The notes under the pieces: model-generated
Databases searched by the model: none
The model's input: only the letters and a program-made list of their open reading frames with translations
Told to the model about the DNA's origin: nothing
Shown here: positions 1 through 11,800 of the stretch, in pieces
Numbering within the stretch: the first letter of the stretch is position 1
Layout: each line of letters begins with the position of its first letter
Position numbers and translations under genes: made by a program
Assembly: GCF_036711975.1 (NCBI RefSeq)
Contig: NC_091967.1
Coordinates: 1,922,001 to 1,986,000, forward strand
Reading direction: 5' to 3'
DNA length: 64,000 bases
Origin: Onthophagus taurus
Taxonomy: Eukaryota; Arthropoda; Insecta; Coleoptera; Scarabaeidae

Positions 1-801
1 TTTCCATGGTGAACTTAATCATAGGATGTTGAGAGTTCAAGTGATCCAAGAACTCTTGGAGCCGTTTTTGACCATGTTGCCATATCACAAACGTGTCATC
101 CACATATCGGAGCCATAGTTTTGGTTTCCACTGGCTCTTCTTCAAAGCGTCCTCTTCGAATAATTCCATGTAGAAATTAGCTATAACTGGCGATAGTGGA
201 GATCCCATGGCTGCCCCTTGGAACTGCTCGTAAAATTCTCCTTTCCAGCTGAAATACGTCGACGATAAGCAATACTCCACCAGATCTGGCACGTATCCTG
301 GTAAACCCTCCGGAATGAGTTTTCGGCGAAGACCCTCTACAGCATCCTTAGCTGGTACCCTAGTAAAAAGGGATTCCACATCGAAACTTACCAACATATC
401 CCCAGCATCCAGCTTTACACCTTTTACCGATTCCACAAAATGTGTAGAATCCCTGACATACGATTCCGTGCTACCTGTAAAGGGGGACAGAATCTTTGCA
501 AGATGTTTAGCCAGCTGGTATGTTGGGGAGTTGATGGCGCTGACGATAGGGCGGAGGGGGACGTCTGGTTTGTGAATCTTTCGTAGTCAGTCCTTATCAG
601 TTCCTTCATTTTTCTAACGATTTTGTCTGTGGGGTCCTTCTTGATCTTCCTGTGGGTGGCTGGGTCCAGTAAGTTCATCATTTTGTCGTCGCATTCTTTC
701 CTGTCCATAACAACGGTGGCATTCCCCTTGTCTGCTGGTAACACGACGATTTCTGATTTTTCTTTTATAGATCGGAGTGCCTTCTTTTCACCAACCGTCA
801 A
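1..801 (-). pseudogene. Penelope-like retroelement (family A), N-terminal and RT part, cut by the window edge
   Basis: Read on the minus strand, this encodes the front of a Penelope-like reverse transcriptase. Codons below 801 give TVGEKKALRSIKEKSEIVV and LPADKGNATVVMDRKECDD, the usual segment before the RT core. The RT core follows with KIHKPDVPLRPIVSAINSP, then SFDVESLFTRVP (motif A), AAMGSPLSPVIANFYMELFE and LRYVDDTFVIWQHG (the YVDD catalytic motif). The frame breaks near 583, where an upstream stretch of the RT is missing, so the copy is dead. The GIY-YIG end would lie outside the window to the left. It is nearly identical to the copies at 56041-58505 and 62065-63073, so the family moved fairly recently. 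The call is firm; the right limit at about 797 is the junction with a second PLE family. Confidence 0.85.
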
Positions 802-1480
802 GTTGGATTTTGGTGGTTATTATTGTTTGTGAAGGCGACATTAATGTTATGCTTGAAGAGGATTTCTTTAAATTTGTATTGTAGATTAGGTTGATAAGAT
901 AATTTTACATAAGTTAGTTTTTGTTTACATCTAGGGAAAATTAAGTTGTTTATATTACTTCTATGGAAATTATTGTAGGTCTGAATATCTTTTATATCAA
1001 ATCCATTTTTAAGTCCAATTTCTGTTATCAGAATCAATTCATTGGTGAAGTCTCTATTGCTAAGTGAAATGTGTGCAGCTCTATGGAAGAAGAATCGAAA
1101 TGCTGCAGTTTTATGGCTTATGCAATTGAAAGACTTTTTAGGTATCACACAGTCGGTAGCAGTTGGTTTTCTATATATATTGAAATCCAATGATTTGTCA
1201 TTTGTATGTCTTTTTATAGTTAAGTCTAGGAAATTAATGCTGCGGTTAGATTCCTTTTCGATGGCGAATTGTAGACAGCTAATATTATTAAAGACATTCA
1301 TGAGAGCGCTAAGCATTGCGTGGTTACCCTCGTAAACCATTAATATATCGTCGACGTATCTAGTGTAGAACTTAGTATCTTTTGTAAATAAACAGTATTT
1401 GTCGGAAAATAGAGTGCTTTCAAAGGAACTAACGAAGATGTCAGAAAGTATATAGTATTTATTATTGAAAATGAAACTTC
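798..1480 (-). pseudogene. Penelope-like RT fragment (family B), C-terminal half of RT
   Basis: The minus-strand reading starts with DIFVSSFESTLFSDKYC, runs through RYVDDILMVYEGN (YVDD active site), then INFLDLTIKRH, FNIYRKPTATDCVIPKKS and ELILITEIGLKNGFD. That order of blocks is the C-terminal half of a PLE reverse transcriptase. It differs strongly from family A and from the fragment at 16147. It stops after FTNNNNHQNPT, exactly where the family A segment begins, and no GIY-YIG domain follows. An upstream stop near 1480 and loss of the 5' RT half mark it as a truncated relic. Confidence 0.75.
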
Positions 1481-1789
1481 AATACAGTTATTATTTAAAT
1501 ACAAGTTTTGAACAAATATGGTCATCAATCAACATAACTAAATTTTCAGCGTTCCATAAGGTAGAAAGTATTCACAATTTTTGTTTTAATCTCCACGAGG
1601 TCCCACAAGATGTGATTCATATACACAATGTGATAATATCAACATGGAAATACATAAAAACATATATTGTAGTTTGTGACAATATTGTGTTGGTTTGGCA
1701 CTTTACATAACGCTAACGAAAAGTTTTGTACTGCACTCGTTGGTAGCTTATTATACTTTTTCATTATAGTTGGGCTGAGCAGAGGTGCT
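1481..1789. other. AT-rich spacer without recognised feature
   Basis: Short open frames here resemble no family I recognise. I see no TIRs, promoter or repeat motif in it. Confidence 0.4.
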
Positions 1790-3176
1790 TTACTTTGTCA
1801 AGGCGGTTCGCAGTAATTCTTTGAGATGTTGATTAATTAATTGTGAGCGATATTTTGTCTTAACTAACTTTATGTATGAGTATAAAGTCTCACAAGAATA
1901 TGTTGTACGAAAAATTGAAAATTGTCGATAAGCTGCTTTCTTTAAATTGTGATATATTGTTTCTGGCACCAGTTTCCAAAATGTCTGATCCTCCTTCATT
2001 TCTAGTACTTCTAATTCTCCCGATGCTATACTGGATAGTGTTATATCAGAAATCGAACACCATCTTGAATTATATCAATTGCAAATTTACAAAAAATGAA
2101 ATTGTTTAAAAATTCTCAGATCTTCAAATCTGATTTTAAAATTCGTTTTCACCTCTTCAATTTTGTCTTGATGTTCATTAATTTTATCTTCCTTAATATT
2201 AAAGAATATCGGTAATATCTTACAATATAGTAAAATGTATTCAATTACATTAGTAAAATCTCCTTCCTCTTTCAGTTCTTCTAAAAGACTTTACAATATT
2301 CCACAATTTGCAACTTTTGGATCACTTTTCAAAAGATCAATAAGTCCTTGGTGTTTTCCTAACATTACAAGAACTCCGTTGGTCGCAACGCTTTATCAAT
2401 AGGCAAGTGAAAATTATTCTAAGATTATCTTGTTTTTGTTGAATGTTTAATTTTACTGATTATTAATAAATTCGCTGCAGAAAACTTTAAAGTGTTATAA
2501 TTTCGTAAATAATTGAAATAGGACATTAACATTTCTTTTTGGTAATTGGATTAGCTATCATATGTTAAAGTTTGATGGTGAGCTAATAAATCACCCTCAG
2601 AAACGTATCGGACAAAAATCGTTAATTGTGGAATATCTTAAATGTCTGTAGATTCGTCAAGCGTAATTGCAGTACAGTTATTTAAATCATGTTTCCAATT
2701 ATTTGCAAAAGTTTTATTTATTACAGAAATACGGCGTGATGTTGGAATTTGGGTAATCAGTTTCTGCAATTTTTCATTAGTTGTTTCCAGAATGTTAATT
2801 ACGTCTACTAGGTTCTTTTTAATAAATTCTCCTTCAACATTCGGGTGTTTTTCACGAGCAATATTCCAAGATATAATAAAACTAACTTCAATTTTCCTGT
2901 TATCTGGAAACACATTTTTAACGACATTAATTTTTCTTTTCGCAATTTTGTGTAACTGTGTAAATTACTTATTTTATAGTTTGCGATGGTACTTTTACAA
3001 ATAAGACACAATTGGTTACCATTGTATTCGATAAATGCGAAACTTTCCTCCCATTCGCTACGAAAACATCTATTTTCTTCTTCACATTTTCGGTTGTCAT
3101 GTCGCCTAAAAGTATTATAATTGAATAACTTCCTTTTAAAAAGAGTAAATGATAATGGTACTATAATATAGTACAA
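1790..3176 (-). pseudogene. hAT-type transposase relic (ZBED5-like), interrupted
   Basis: Minus-strand peptides in order: CFRSEWEESFAFIEYNGNQ and LCLICKSTIANYKISNL (an N-terminal zinc-finger-like stretch of ZBED5/GTF2IRD2-type hAT proteins), FIISWNIAREKHPNVEGEF, KLITQIPTSRRISVI and CTAITLDESTDI (start of the RNase H-like core), and finally EDQTFWKLVPETIYHNLKKA with LKELLRTALTK (C-terminal end). The frame changes near 2900 and the middle of the core is missing. A fragment of a mariner-like element (about 2430-2600) sits between the DESTDI block and the C-terminal block. I could not find hAT TIRs or an 8-bp target duplication. Identity as a domesticated host gene is unlikely given the breaks. 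Confidence 0.65.
2430..2600 (+). mobile_element. Right-end fragment of the mariner-like family seen at 43281-45291
   Basis: The stretch from the TTGTTTTTGTTGAATGTTTA block through GATGGTGAGCTAATAAATCA matches the terminal ~210 bp of the element that ends at 45291, in the same orientation. Only the right end is present, ending at CACCCT without the CTG terminus. It lies inside the hAT relic, so it inserted later or was carried in by rearrangement. Confidence 0.7.
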
Positions 3177-3296
3177 TAATTAAGGTATATGAACTTAAAT
3201 TATGGTTACCTGGGTTACTTGGGAAAGACCCCTCCTATAAGGAAGGGTTATTCCTGGGAAACAGCAAGAGTACAAAACTTTTACAAAAACCTTATA

Positions 3297-4972
3297 CAGG
3301 GTGTCCCGCAACGATTGTACAAAACTGCATCAGCGTATTCTATGATCAAAAATAAACAAAAAAAGCCTAATAAACATAGGTCCGAAAATGGACCATTTTC
3401 GAGATATTCAAAGATTTAGTTTCATAAGTTGATATTGTTAACATCAAGAATTTAAATTTGTTTTTATAATAATTAAGTCGTTACTATGATTACGATAAGT
3501 TGTCTAATCAAAAAAAAATAATAATATTTCACGAAATTATTATTTTACTATTTAATTTAATAAAACTATTAAGTATGGCTCCTATTAATTACTCCAAGGA
3601 AGAGATGGCGGATATGGTGTATTGTTACGGACCAGCTGATGGAAATGCGTCGTTAGCAGCTCGTCATTACGCGCAAAGGTTCCCGAACAGACGATTGCCT
3701 AATAGTCACACCTTTAGCAGACTATTTCTCAGATTAAAAGAAACGGGAAGCGTAACCCACAGCTATTCCACGGAGAGACATTACACAAGGCCGGTGGAAT
3801 TAGAAGAAGCAGTTTTGAGAAGAGTCGATGAAAATGCCTCAACCAGCATTAGAAGAATTTCTGCACAAGAAAACATTAACAAAATAACCATTCACCGCAT
3901 TTTAAGGGAGCAGTTGCTTTATCCTTATCATTACAACACCGTTCAAGCTCTAACAGAAAATGATGGCGAAAAAAGAGAGATTTTTTGTAGGTGGGCCATA
4001 CAGGAAGAGGTAGTAAACGTCGACTTTCCCATAAACATTGTATTTACGGATGAAGCAACATTTACTCAAAGCGGAATTTTTAATATTCATAATGCGCACG
4101 TTTGGAGCGATGAAAATCCCCATGCAATACTAGAAACTCATCATCAGTGGCGATTCAGTGTTAATGTATGGGCTGGAGTTATAGGTGATCAGTTATTAGG
4201 TCCATTTTTTCTTCCAAAGAGATTGACAGCCGATGCCTACATACATTTTTTACAAAATCACCTTACAGAGACATTTGATGAATTACCTCAACAAATTCTA
4301 GAAGATTGCTACTTTATGCACGATTATGCACGCGCTACTCGAGCATACTTAAATAACAGATTTGGCAATAAGTGGATTGGCCGAGGAGGATTCACCAGAT
4401 TTAAATCCGTTAGATTTTTGGTTTTGGGGACATTTAAAACAAATTGTTTATTCTGAAGACGTTCAAAATGTGCAGGATTTGAAGAATAAAATTAGTAACG
4501 CATTTGACACAGTAAAACAAATTCCTGGTATCTTTGAACGCATTAGAAGTTCATTTAGAAAACGTATCCGTTTGTGTTTAGAAGTAAATGGTGCGCATAT
4601 TGAACATTTATTATGACATGAATCTTTTCCAATTTGTTAAATATTCGTTGTTTTTATGCTGGTTGAACGATTTTCTTGGACAATCTTTGTTACTTGTTTT
4701 GTTAAATTATTAATGAACTGTATTAATTAACTTAATATTATCTTATTATTTATTAAACTTTATCTTAACCATCGTAACCATGGTAATCATATAATTACTG
4801 CATCTAAATCGTTAGAATTAATGATGTTTACAATAGGTCAGTTTATGAAACTAAAACTTTGAATATCTCGAAATTGGTCCATTTTCGGACCTATGTTTAT
4901 TAGACTTTTCTTGTCTGTTTTCGATCAGAGAATACGCTGATGCAGTATTGTACAATCGTTGCGGGACACCTG
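3297..4972 (+). mobile_element. DUF4817-type mariner-like element with ~135-bp TIRs, TATA-flanked
   Basis: Both ends match in inverted orientation over about 135 bp (3297-3431 and 4839-4972), starting CAGGGTGTCCCGCAACG at the left and CAGGTGTCCCGCAACG when the right end is reverse-complemented. TATA (3293-3296 and 4973-4976) flanks both ends, consistent with the TA target duplication of the IS630-Tc1-mariner superfamily. One transposase frame fills the interior. The TIRs are more than 90 percent alike by eye, so this copy is relatively young, but its transposase has one frame break. Confidence 0.9.
3575..4616 (+). pseudogene. Mariner-like transposase with DUF4817 helix-turn-helix, one frameshift
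   Basis: The ATG at 3575 opens MAPINYSKEEMADMVYCYGP, followed by AARHYAQRFPNRRLPNSH and LRLKETGSV, the N-terminal DUF4817 helix-turn-helix DNA-binding block. HRILREQLLYPYHYN links to the catalytic core. INIVFTDEATFTQSG carries the first catalytic Asp, the second is expected in CYFMHDYARATRAYLNN, and SPDLNPLDFWFWGHL carries the third. WIGRGG is at 4377-4394. A small deletion after it shifts the frame, removing the usual WPxR residues before SPDLNPLD; the second frame then runs to the family-typical end VNGAHIEHLL and a stop at 4616. The second-Asp neighbourhood (HDYARAT) is unusual compared with the common QQDGAPPH. It is not expected to make an active transposase as it stands. Confidence 0.88.
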
Positions 4973-4976
4973 TATA

Positions 4977-5762
4977 TAAAACTTTTATATTTATGATGCA
5001 AAATATTATTAAAAAACTTAAAAAAGATATTTAGTATTTGTGAATTCAACAAAAAATAATGTTTCAGTGTTGAACAAAATTAAATTAAAACAGGATCATT
5101 TATGTTATTGAATTCCATTAGCAGCGCGATTTTAATCGTTTTATCCTGAACTGGTATTATAGGCCAAAAATAAAATTGATTGTTTCTACTAGTACTCCGA
5201 TATGAAAATTTTGGTTTTTATAATCTATTCAATAAATCGAGATGAATTTCAAACAAATATTATATTCGTGTTTTATAAGTACGAAGGCTTTCACAGCCGG
5301 TATTAACAGAACTAAAACTAGAAATAACACTAAACTTAGTGTGTAGCCGTCTAAATAGGAGAAACACACGGCTAAATAGTTAGTTCTAATGATATTCGAA
5401 TATATCATATTTTATTTAATTATGTCACGCAAAACAAAATCTCTTTCGCTAATTTATTATACACAAAAACATAAACCTGTTAATTACCCACATGGAGTTG
5501 TTAACAACCACGTGTCTGCTTGTGTAGTTTGATTTCACTAACTATTATCTAGTTTAATTAAATTCGTTATGTTTACCTATATCGCCAAACAGATTAATCA
5601 AATTTAGAGTGACTGTGTTGAGTTCACTGAGCAAATAATGATAAAGCTCCTAATCTAATTTAATAAAATAGATACAATACACTATAAATACACTATGAAT
5701 AGACTACAATAGTCTCTTTCATATAATAATCTCTAATAGTGTTATTTTTATTTTAATTTCAG
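4977..5762. other. Intergenic, with a short Penelope 3'-end-like block
   Basis: Mostly AT-rich sequence with no gene. At about 5278-5330 there is AAGGCTTTCACAGCCGG and AACTAAAACTAGAA, resembling the sequence just outside the Penelope 3' end at 58450-58525. The AG at 5761-5762 after a pyrimidine run is a probable splice acceptor for the GPCR gene, so an upstream non-coding exon may lie in or beyond this interval. None could be placed. Confidence 0.4.
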
Positions 5763-5819
5763 ATAATGTATCCATTCGAAGCTTCATAATACATCTAAAA
5801 AACTATAATTTTCTTCAAA

Positions 5820-8800
5820 ATGGACAATATAACCGATATAACTCCAATAAACAACATCACAACCCCGGCTACCTTCAGATACTGCAGGTTAGAACAATTC
5901 AGTAATGGATATAGAGAGCTACACGGTTTCCTCAGTATTCTCGTTTGCGTGCCTGGATCGATAGCAAACGTATTAAATATTTTCATATTGACATCAAGAG
6001 AAATGAGAAGCCCAACGAATTTTATATTAACCGGATTAGCATTGGCCGACCTAATGCTTATGTTGGAATACGTGCCATACTCAGTACACGTTTATTTCGA
6101 TCCGTTAAATCGTAAAAGGATCAGTTATTTTACATATCAAGCTGCCGTATTTATGTTTTTCCACGCCCTGTTCAGTCAAATCTGCCACTTTATCTCTTGT
6201 TGCTTAACGTTAATACTGGCAATATGGAGATATATCGCTATAACGTACGTTCAAAACACAAACATATGGTGTGGTCCGAAGAGAACGATGTGGGCGATTG
6301 CGTTAACTTATATTTTTTGTCCAATTATATGCTTCCCCATATTTTTAAATTTAACAGTAGTACCCAAGTCTCGACGTGCGTTTGAAAACGGCACACTTGT
6401 TGATGACAATATAAAGATGTCTTTTGAAAATTGTACTTTATATAATACGACAATTTATCATTTAGGATATAGTCAAAATGTAATATATAACAAAATAATG
6501 TTTTGGGTGTACGGCGTAGTGCTGAAACTCATTCCATGTATCTTATTGACGATTTTTTCGCATCAATTAATAAAAGCCGTTATTGCTGCAAAGAAACGAC
6601 GATACAATCTTTTGAGTAACAAAGGAATAAAGTTGGAAAAAATAAACGGCAAAGCCATTGTAGCTAGCAATCAAAGATTTTTAGAAAAAGAACAGCAAAC
6701 GGATAGAACGACGAGGATGTTATTAGCTGTACTACTTTTATTTCTTATCCCGGAATTTCCTCAAGCGATATTGGGACTAGTAAGTGGGATACTTGATAAA
6801 TTTGACGAAGAATGCCATAGACCTTTAGGTAAGAGATATTTTAAATTTAAATAATATTTATGAAATCCAAAACCGAACTTAATGATCAAGAAGCGATTGT
6901 AATTTGAGAATTTGAAATAATACTGACATTTTAACGCCCACCACAGCACGAACGTTACTAAAACAACTCAAAACATTTACATTTCGTTTAGTTACTATTT
7001 ATAAGATGTTGTTTTGATTGAAGATAGATTATTTAGAGGAATAAATAATGCGATTAACAGTAAACGTTAGAAGATATAACCTTGGATAAAATTTTCGTTG
7101 TTTTTCGTACACAATGTAATCTAGGAAAAGATTTCGCCGGGTTTTATAAACATGACCGTCCTTAAACTTTATTAGACACTCGAGACTTTACAGTGTAGTT
7201 CATGCAAATTGAGTGTTACAATTTTATTTGGTCAAGGTAGGAGAAACTATGTAAACTTTATTTCGTTAAAGAAAATTCAAAAATTGCGAATATGATGAAT
7301 ATCCTTGGACAGTCTGTCCACGTCGGAAACAATCAATTCAGACCGGTTTTTGCGAAAATATTCTTTTCAACGCATCAACATAAATCTCGGAAGCTTTTTC
7401 ACGCTGTCGCCGAACTTTCCACACACTGATTGATAGCGTTTCCAGCGCATAATGCGGACACGTCCTCCAGCTTCCACGTTCGTTTCATTGCTGCAATACT
7501 TGCATCACAAATTCTACCGTTGTCTGGTTTCCAATCGTAAATCAGAATGAAATTACAACCATGATTTTTACAACTTCACTACATTTCATTTTATCAGATA
7601 GTATTTGGAAAGATTCCAACAATGATTTCAAAATTTTATTAACATAGATTATCTTTTATTGCGTAATATTCTAAATTAGTTCTTTTTCATCTACAGAATG
7701 AAGTAACAACTTGCAAATTATATATCCCTTTATTATTACTTAATGTTTATATGGCCCAACAGTAAATCGATCCTTTAGACGCCTCACCTAAAATAACATA
7801 ATAACATTGAGATTAACGTACAAGAGAAGTATCAGAACTGTCCCTCATCGATTTTGTTGAAATTTGGTACACCGATATTATAGCCAAAAATAAGGTTTAC
7901 GTATTTTTTTATACGTGCTGATAAAGCCCCTGGGGTGAGTTATAAGGGTTGGAAATCGGGAAGAAATATATATATTCGCTTATAGGCTGAAAACGAAAAT
8001 AGCTATCGAAATGTGATAAATATAAACTGATATTCATTTTCAAAGAGCTTTCCATTGATATATCACACATATATCTGAGGGCTTCAGGGGGAAACTACCC
8101 CTAGTTTTTTGGAACATTTTAAAAACTACCCTGTCGATTTTGACGATATTATGTGTCCTTATAGTACGTTTAAAAATATTAATGACGTGTTTTTTCTTAT
8201 TTGCCTCTGACCATCCCCTGCAAAATTACGGGGTATTATAGATAACCCCTTTCCTTAACCTTCGAGCGGGCGCGCTGTTATAAAATTTATCACAATCTTC
8301 GTTTTTTTAATATATTTCCTTATATAATGCATTTGAAACGATTTAACGCTAATATATTCGTGTAACCATATATTTTGAACATTACGATGAGAAAATTAAA
8401 AAAAAAACTATTAGCGTCGTTTTTATGGCAAAAAAGGTGTAAAAGATAAAATATGTGAAGGTTTCAGGGTTGTTTGCTGACTTTAGAAAAATACAGGTCC
8501 GTAATGAAAGTTTTCTCGGAATCGGAATTTTTTTCTTCATCTTTTCAATATTTCAATCTTTTCAATTTTTTCGCTAGTTTGTATAAATATTCAATATATT
8601 CAAAGGTTTTTTGCGTGTAAGAGGTCTGTTGGGATCGGAAACTAAATTTTAAAACGCCATGAGGGTTTGTTTGCACAGGCCGTATTTATTTTTTAGGAGT
8701 TATTTACGATTAGTTTTTATGAGTAGGTAATCCTCGGAAGATTTCGGGGTATATTTAGAATACGGTTGTCAATATATAAGTTTAGAGATCCACGTTATAG

Positions 8801-11800
8801 TCATTGTGTAAAGTGTCGTTGGAGCGAAAAGAAGTCTTTTTATGCAAAAGTTTTTGTGTTGAAAAAAATATTGAATGTGTTAAAATATAACAAGTGTTAA
8901 AATTTTATCTATTATGTAAATGATGGCAGCACAAGAAATATTATCTAAATGTGACATTGAAAACAACATTCAAGAACTATTTGATAAACCGAAAAAAGAA
9001 GAAGAAAAAAATGAGTGATGAAGAAATTGAAGTAAATAATTTTGACAGCGCATCTGAAGTGGATAATTTTTCTGAAGAGTATGAAGACAGTATTGAGTTA
9101 AGACTAATGTGATAAACTGTAACACTTTTGAACAATATTTTGAAGAAAACCAAAAATTAGTTGTAAATTAAGATTTACGCAGTAAAATAGATAATATACG
9201 ACATTAAGGGGTGGCTGGGGTTAACTACCCTAACCACCCCAAAAATAATTTTTTTTTTGCGAAAATTGTTTGTCGATTTTGGTGCAATTTCCCACGATGA
9301 TTTTTTTATATGTTAGATAGTACTATTGTAAGAACTTACAAGGGTTAGAAGTTTGGGGTAGAAAATACATTTTCGCTAATAACTTTCATACTCCTACAGA
9401 AAAATGTTTTTTATCCTTATTCTATTTAAATAACACAAAAGTTAGGATAATTATATAAATATTTATTAGTAATGAGTTAAAAAGTAACTGTCAAAAGAAT
9501 GAATGACTATCACAAATTCTATGCTACATTATTAATTTAATTTCTTTTTTTGTTGGCAATAATGAAAATTATGAAAAAAATGTTTTAAACACAACGATTG
9601 TTTACACCATGCACAAGTTATAACAGTTATATCTCCACAGATATAGCACGTAGGTTTTTCATTGGAAAAGCAAACCTCCACTGGATTTTCAAACTGTTCT
9701 GGTCTCTCCTCTATATATCCAGATGCAAACTAGGCGTATTTAAAAACATTAATAAATCGTGGGAAAGACAACTGGTTTTTGCGTTAAGGATTGCAATTTT
9801 AAAATATTATCTCGCTGATGCAAATTGACATCGTACTGATAGAGAATAACTTGATCAGAAAATCTTCTAATGACATTTTTCCATATTCTAAAACCAAATA
9901 CATTCAGGGGTTGAATTTGACCTGTTGTCCCTGCAGGTATAGACAAATATTTAAACTTAACATCCGATGGAGTTACTTCACTAATAATTTCAGGGCAGTG
10001 GCCACTCCAAGAATCCAGTAATAGTAATGATTTGGGTCCAGTGTTTGGGAAATAGACATTTTGTAGCCAATTTTTCATATGAGCAGAAGTCAGTTTACCA
10101 GACTTTGATGCCAAAACGAATATGTTATCTGCTTTGAACATTGTATTTATTACCCTCGGTCCAAACGTACCAGAAAATTCTTTTAAAACAATGAAAAGAG
10201 GAGAAAGTAGCAGTTCATTTGCAGATATGATGGGTTGAATTGTGTAGCTATGTGTTGTCGATGACACCGACTGGACCACGCTTTCCACGGTTTTAATCCC
10301 CAAAATCCCTTTTAAATAAAAATAAATTAAAAAAAAACTAAATTAACAATGTAGAATACAATTTGTCATACTTAACCATTCTTTTTCAGTTGCTTTTGAA
10401 CATATTATTAATAAATATTTATATAATTATCTTAACTTTTGTGTTATTTAAATAGAATAAGGATAAAAAAAGCTTTTTCTATCTATCTTCTATTTCTAAT
10501 TAGCGAAAATATATTTTCTACCCCAAATTTCTAACCCTTGTAGGTTCTTACAATAGTACTACCTAATGTATAAAAAATCATCGTGGTAAATTTGCAGGGG
10601 ATGGTCAGAGGCAAATAAGAAAAAACACGTCATTAATATTTTTAAACGTACTATAAGGATACATAATATCGTCAAAATCGATAGGGTAGTTTTTAAAATA
10701 TTCCAAAAAACTAGGGGTAGTTTACCTCCTGAAGCCCTCAGATATACAGGCTGTCCCGTTACGCGTACGGAGCGGCTGTATCTCAACAACGGTAAGGCCT
10801 AGAGGTTTGGGAAAAAAATCTTTATAAGCAAAGTGGGCAAGAGAAATAGCTGGAAATTATTTTGAAGTTCGTAATTCGACCGCTAGGGGGCGTAACTGCC
10901 ATAGAGAAACATAAAATTCCCGCTATCTCAGAAAGTTAGACGATGAGCTATAACTTTGACAACATCATTTAGTAGCTTGGATAATACCGCATCGCTTTTG
11001 TTTTGCAATATTTTTCATATCTGTCATAATAAGGGAGGGGGAGGCCAATGCGTTTTCAAATGTTTACATTTTAATATCTCCTGGACCATTCAACCGATTT
11101 GAATATTTTTGGTCTTGTTTGAAAGAGCATTTCATGCTCTTTTAAAAGATATTTTCAGTAAGACCTCTTGGTTTAAAACAAATAAGCTAGAGGGCGTTAT
11201 CTGCAGCGGTTACATATTTTTGTGATTTTTGAAAAAAAGTTAAATGGAACGGTACTATTTACTTCACAGACCGTTAATCACCATAAAATTTGCTAAATAT
11301 TAGTGAAAACCGCATCTCGATATCTCCATCCATTCTCGAATTATAAAAGAAAATGTTAAAAATTCGTATATCTTAATCGGATCAAGTTACCTTAGGAAAC
11401 AAATAAGAGATAACAAACATTTTATTATCTAGAACCTTCCTTCACACTTTATCCAAGCTTAGAACTGCTTCAAAACTACTTTTGAGGCGTGTTGAAAAGC
11501 CAACGGATCAATGAAACATCAACAATGATAATAAAACAAAATAAACCGAAACACTTAGATTAACTTAAATTTTTGGCAAAAATAGCTCACTAATGTTCGA
11601 AATGTCTTACATAAACCTCGATGCATTTATTTAATCTAGTTTCGACGAAAAAAAAAGCGCTGCTAAGTCTCTTCCCTGGACACTTTTTACTGGTATTTAG
11701 TGTTTTGTCATATTTTCCCTGGTTATTGGTTTTTCTTGAAAAGTCAGGTCGTTTAGTCTACCCAATAGATAAAGGGGTGAAAGCAATGTGGGTTTTGCTC

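Noticed and set aside
3500..3574. Upstream start codon of the 3575 transposase frame
   Set aside because: The frame is open upstream but lacks a real ATG; the family start MAPINYSKEE lies at 3575.
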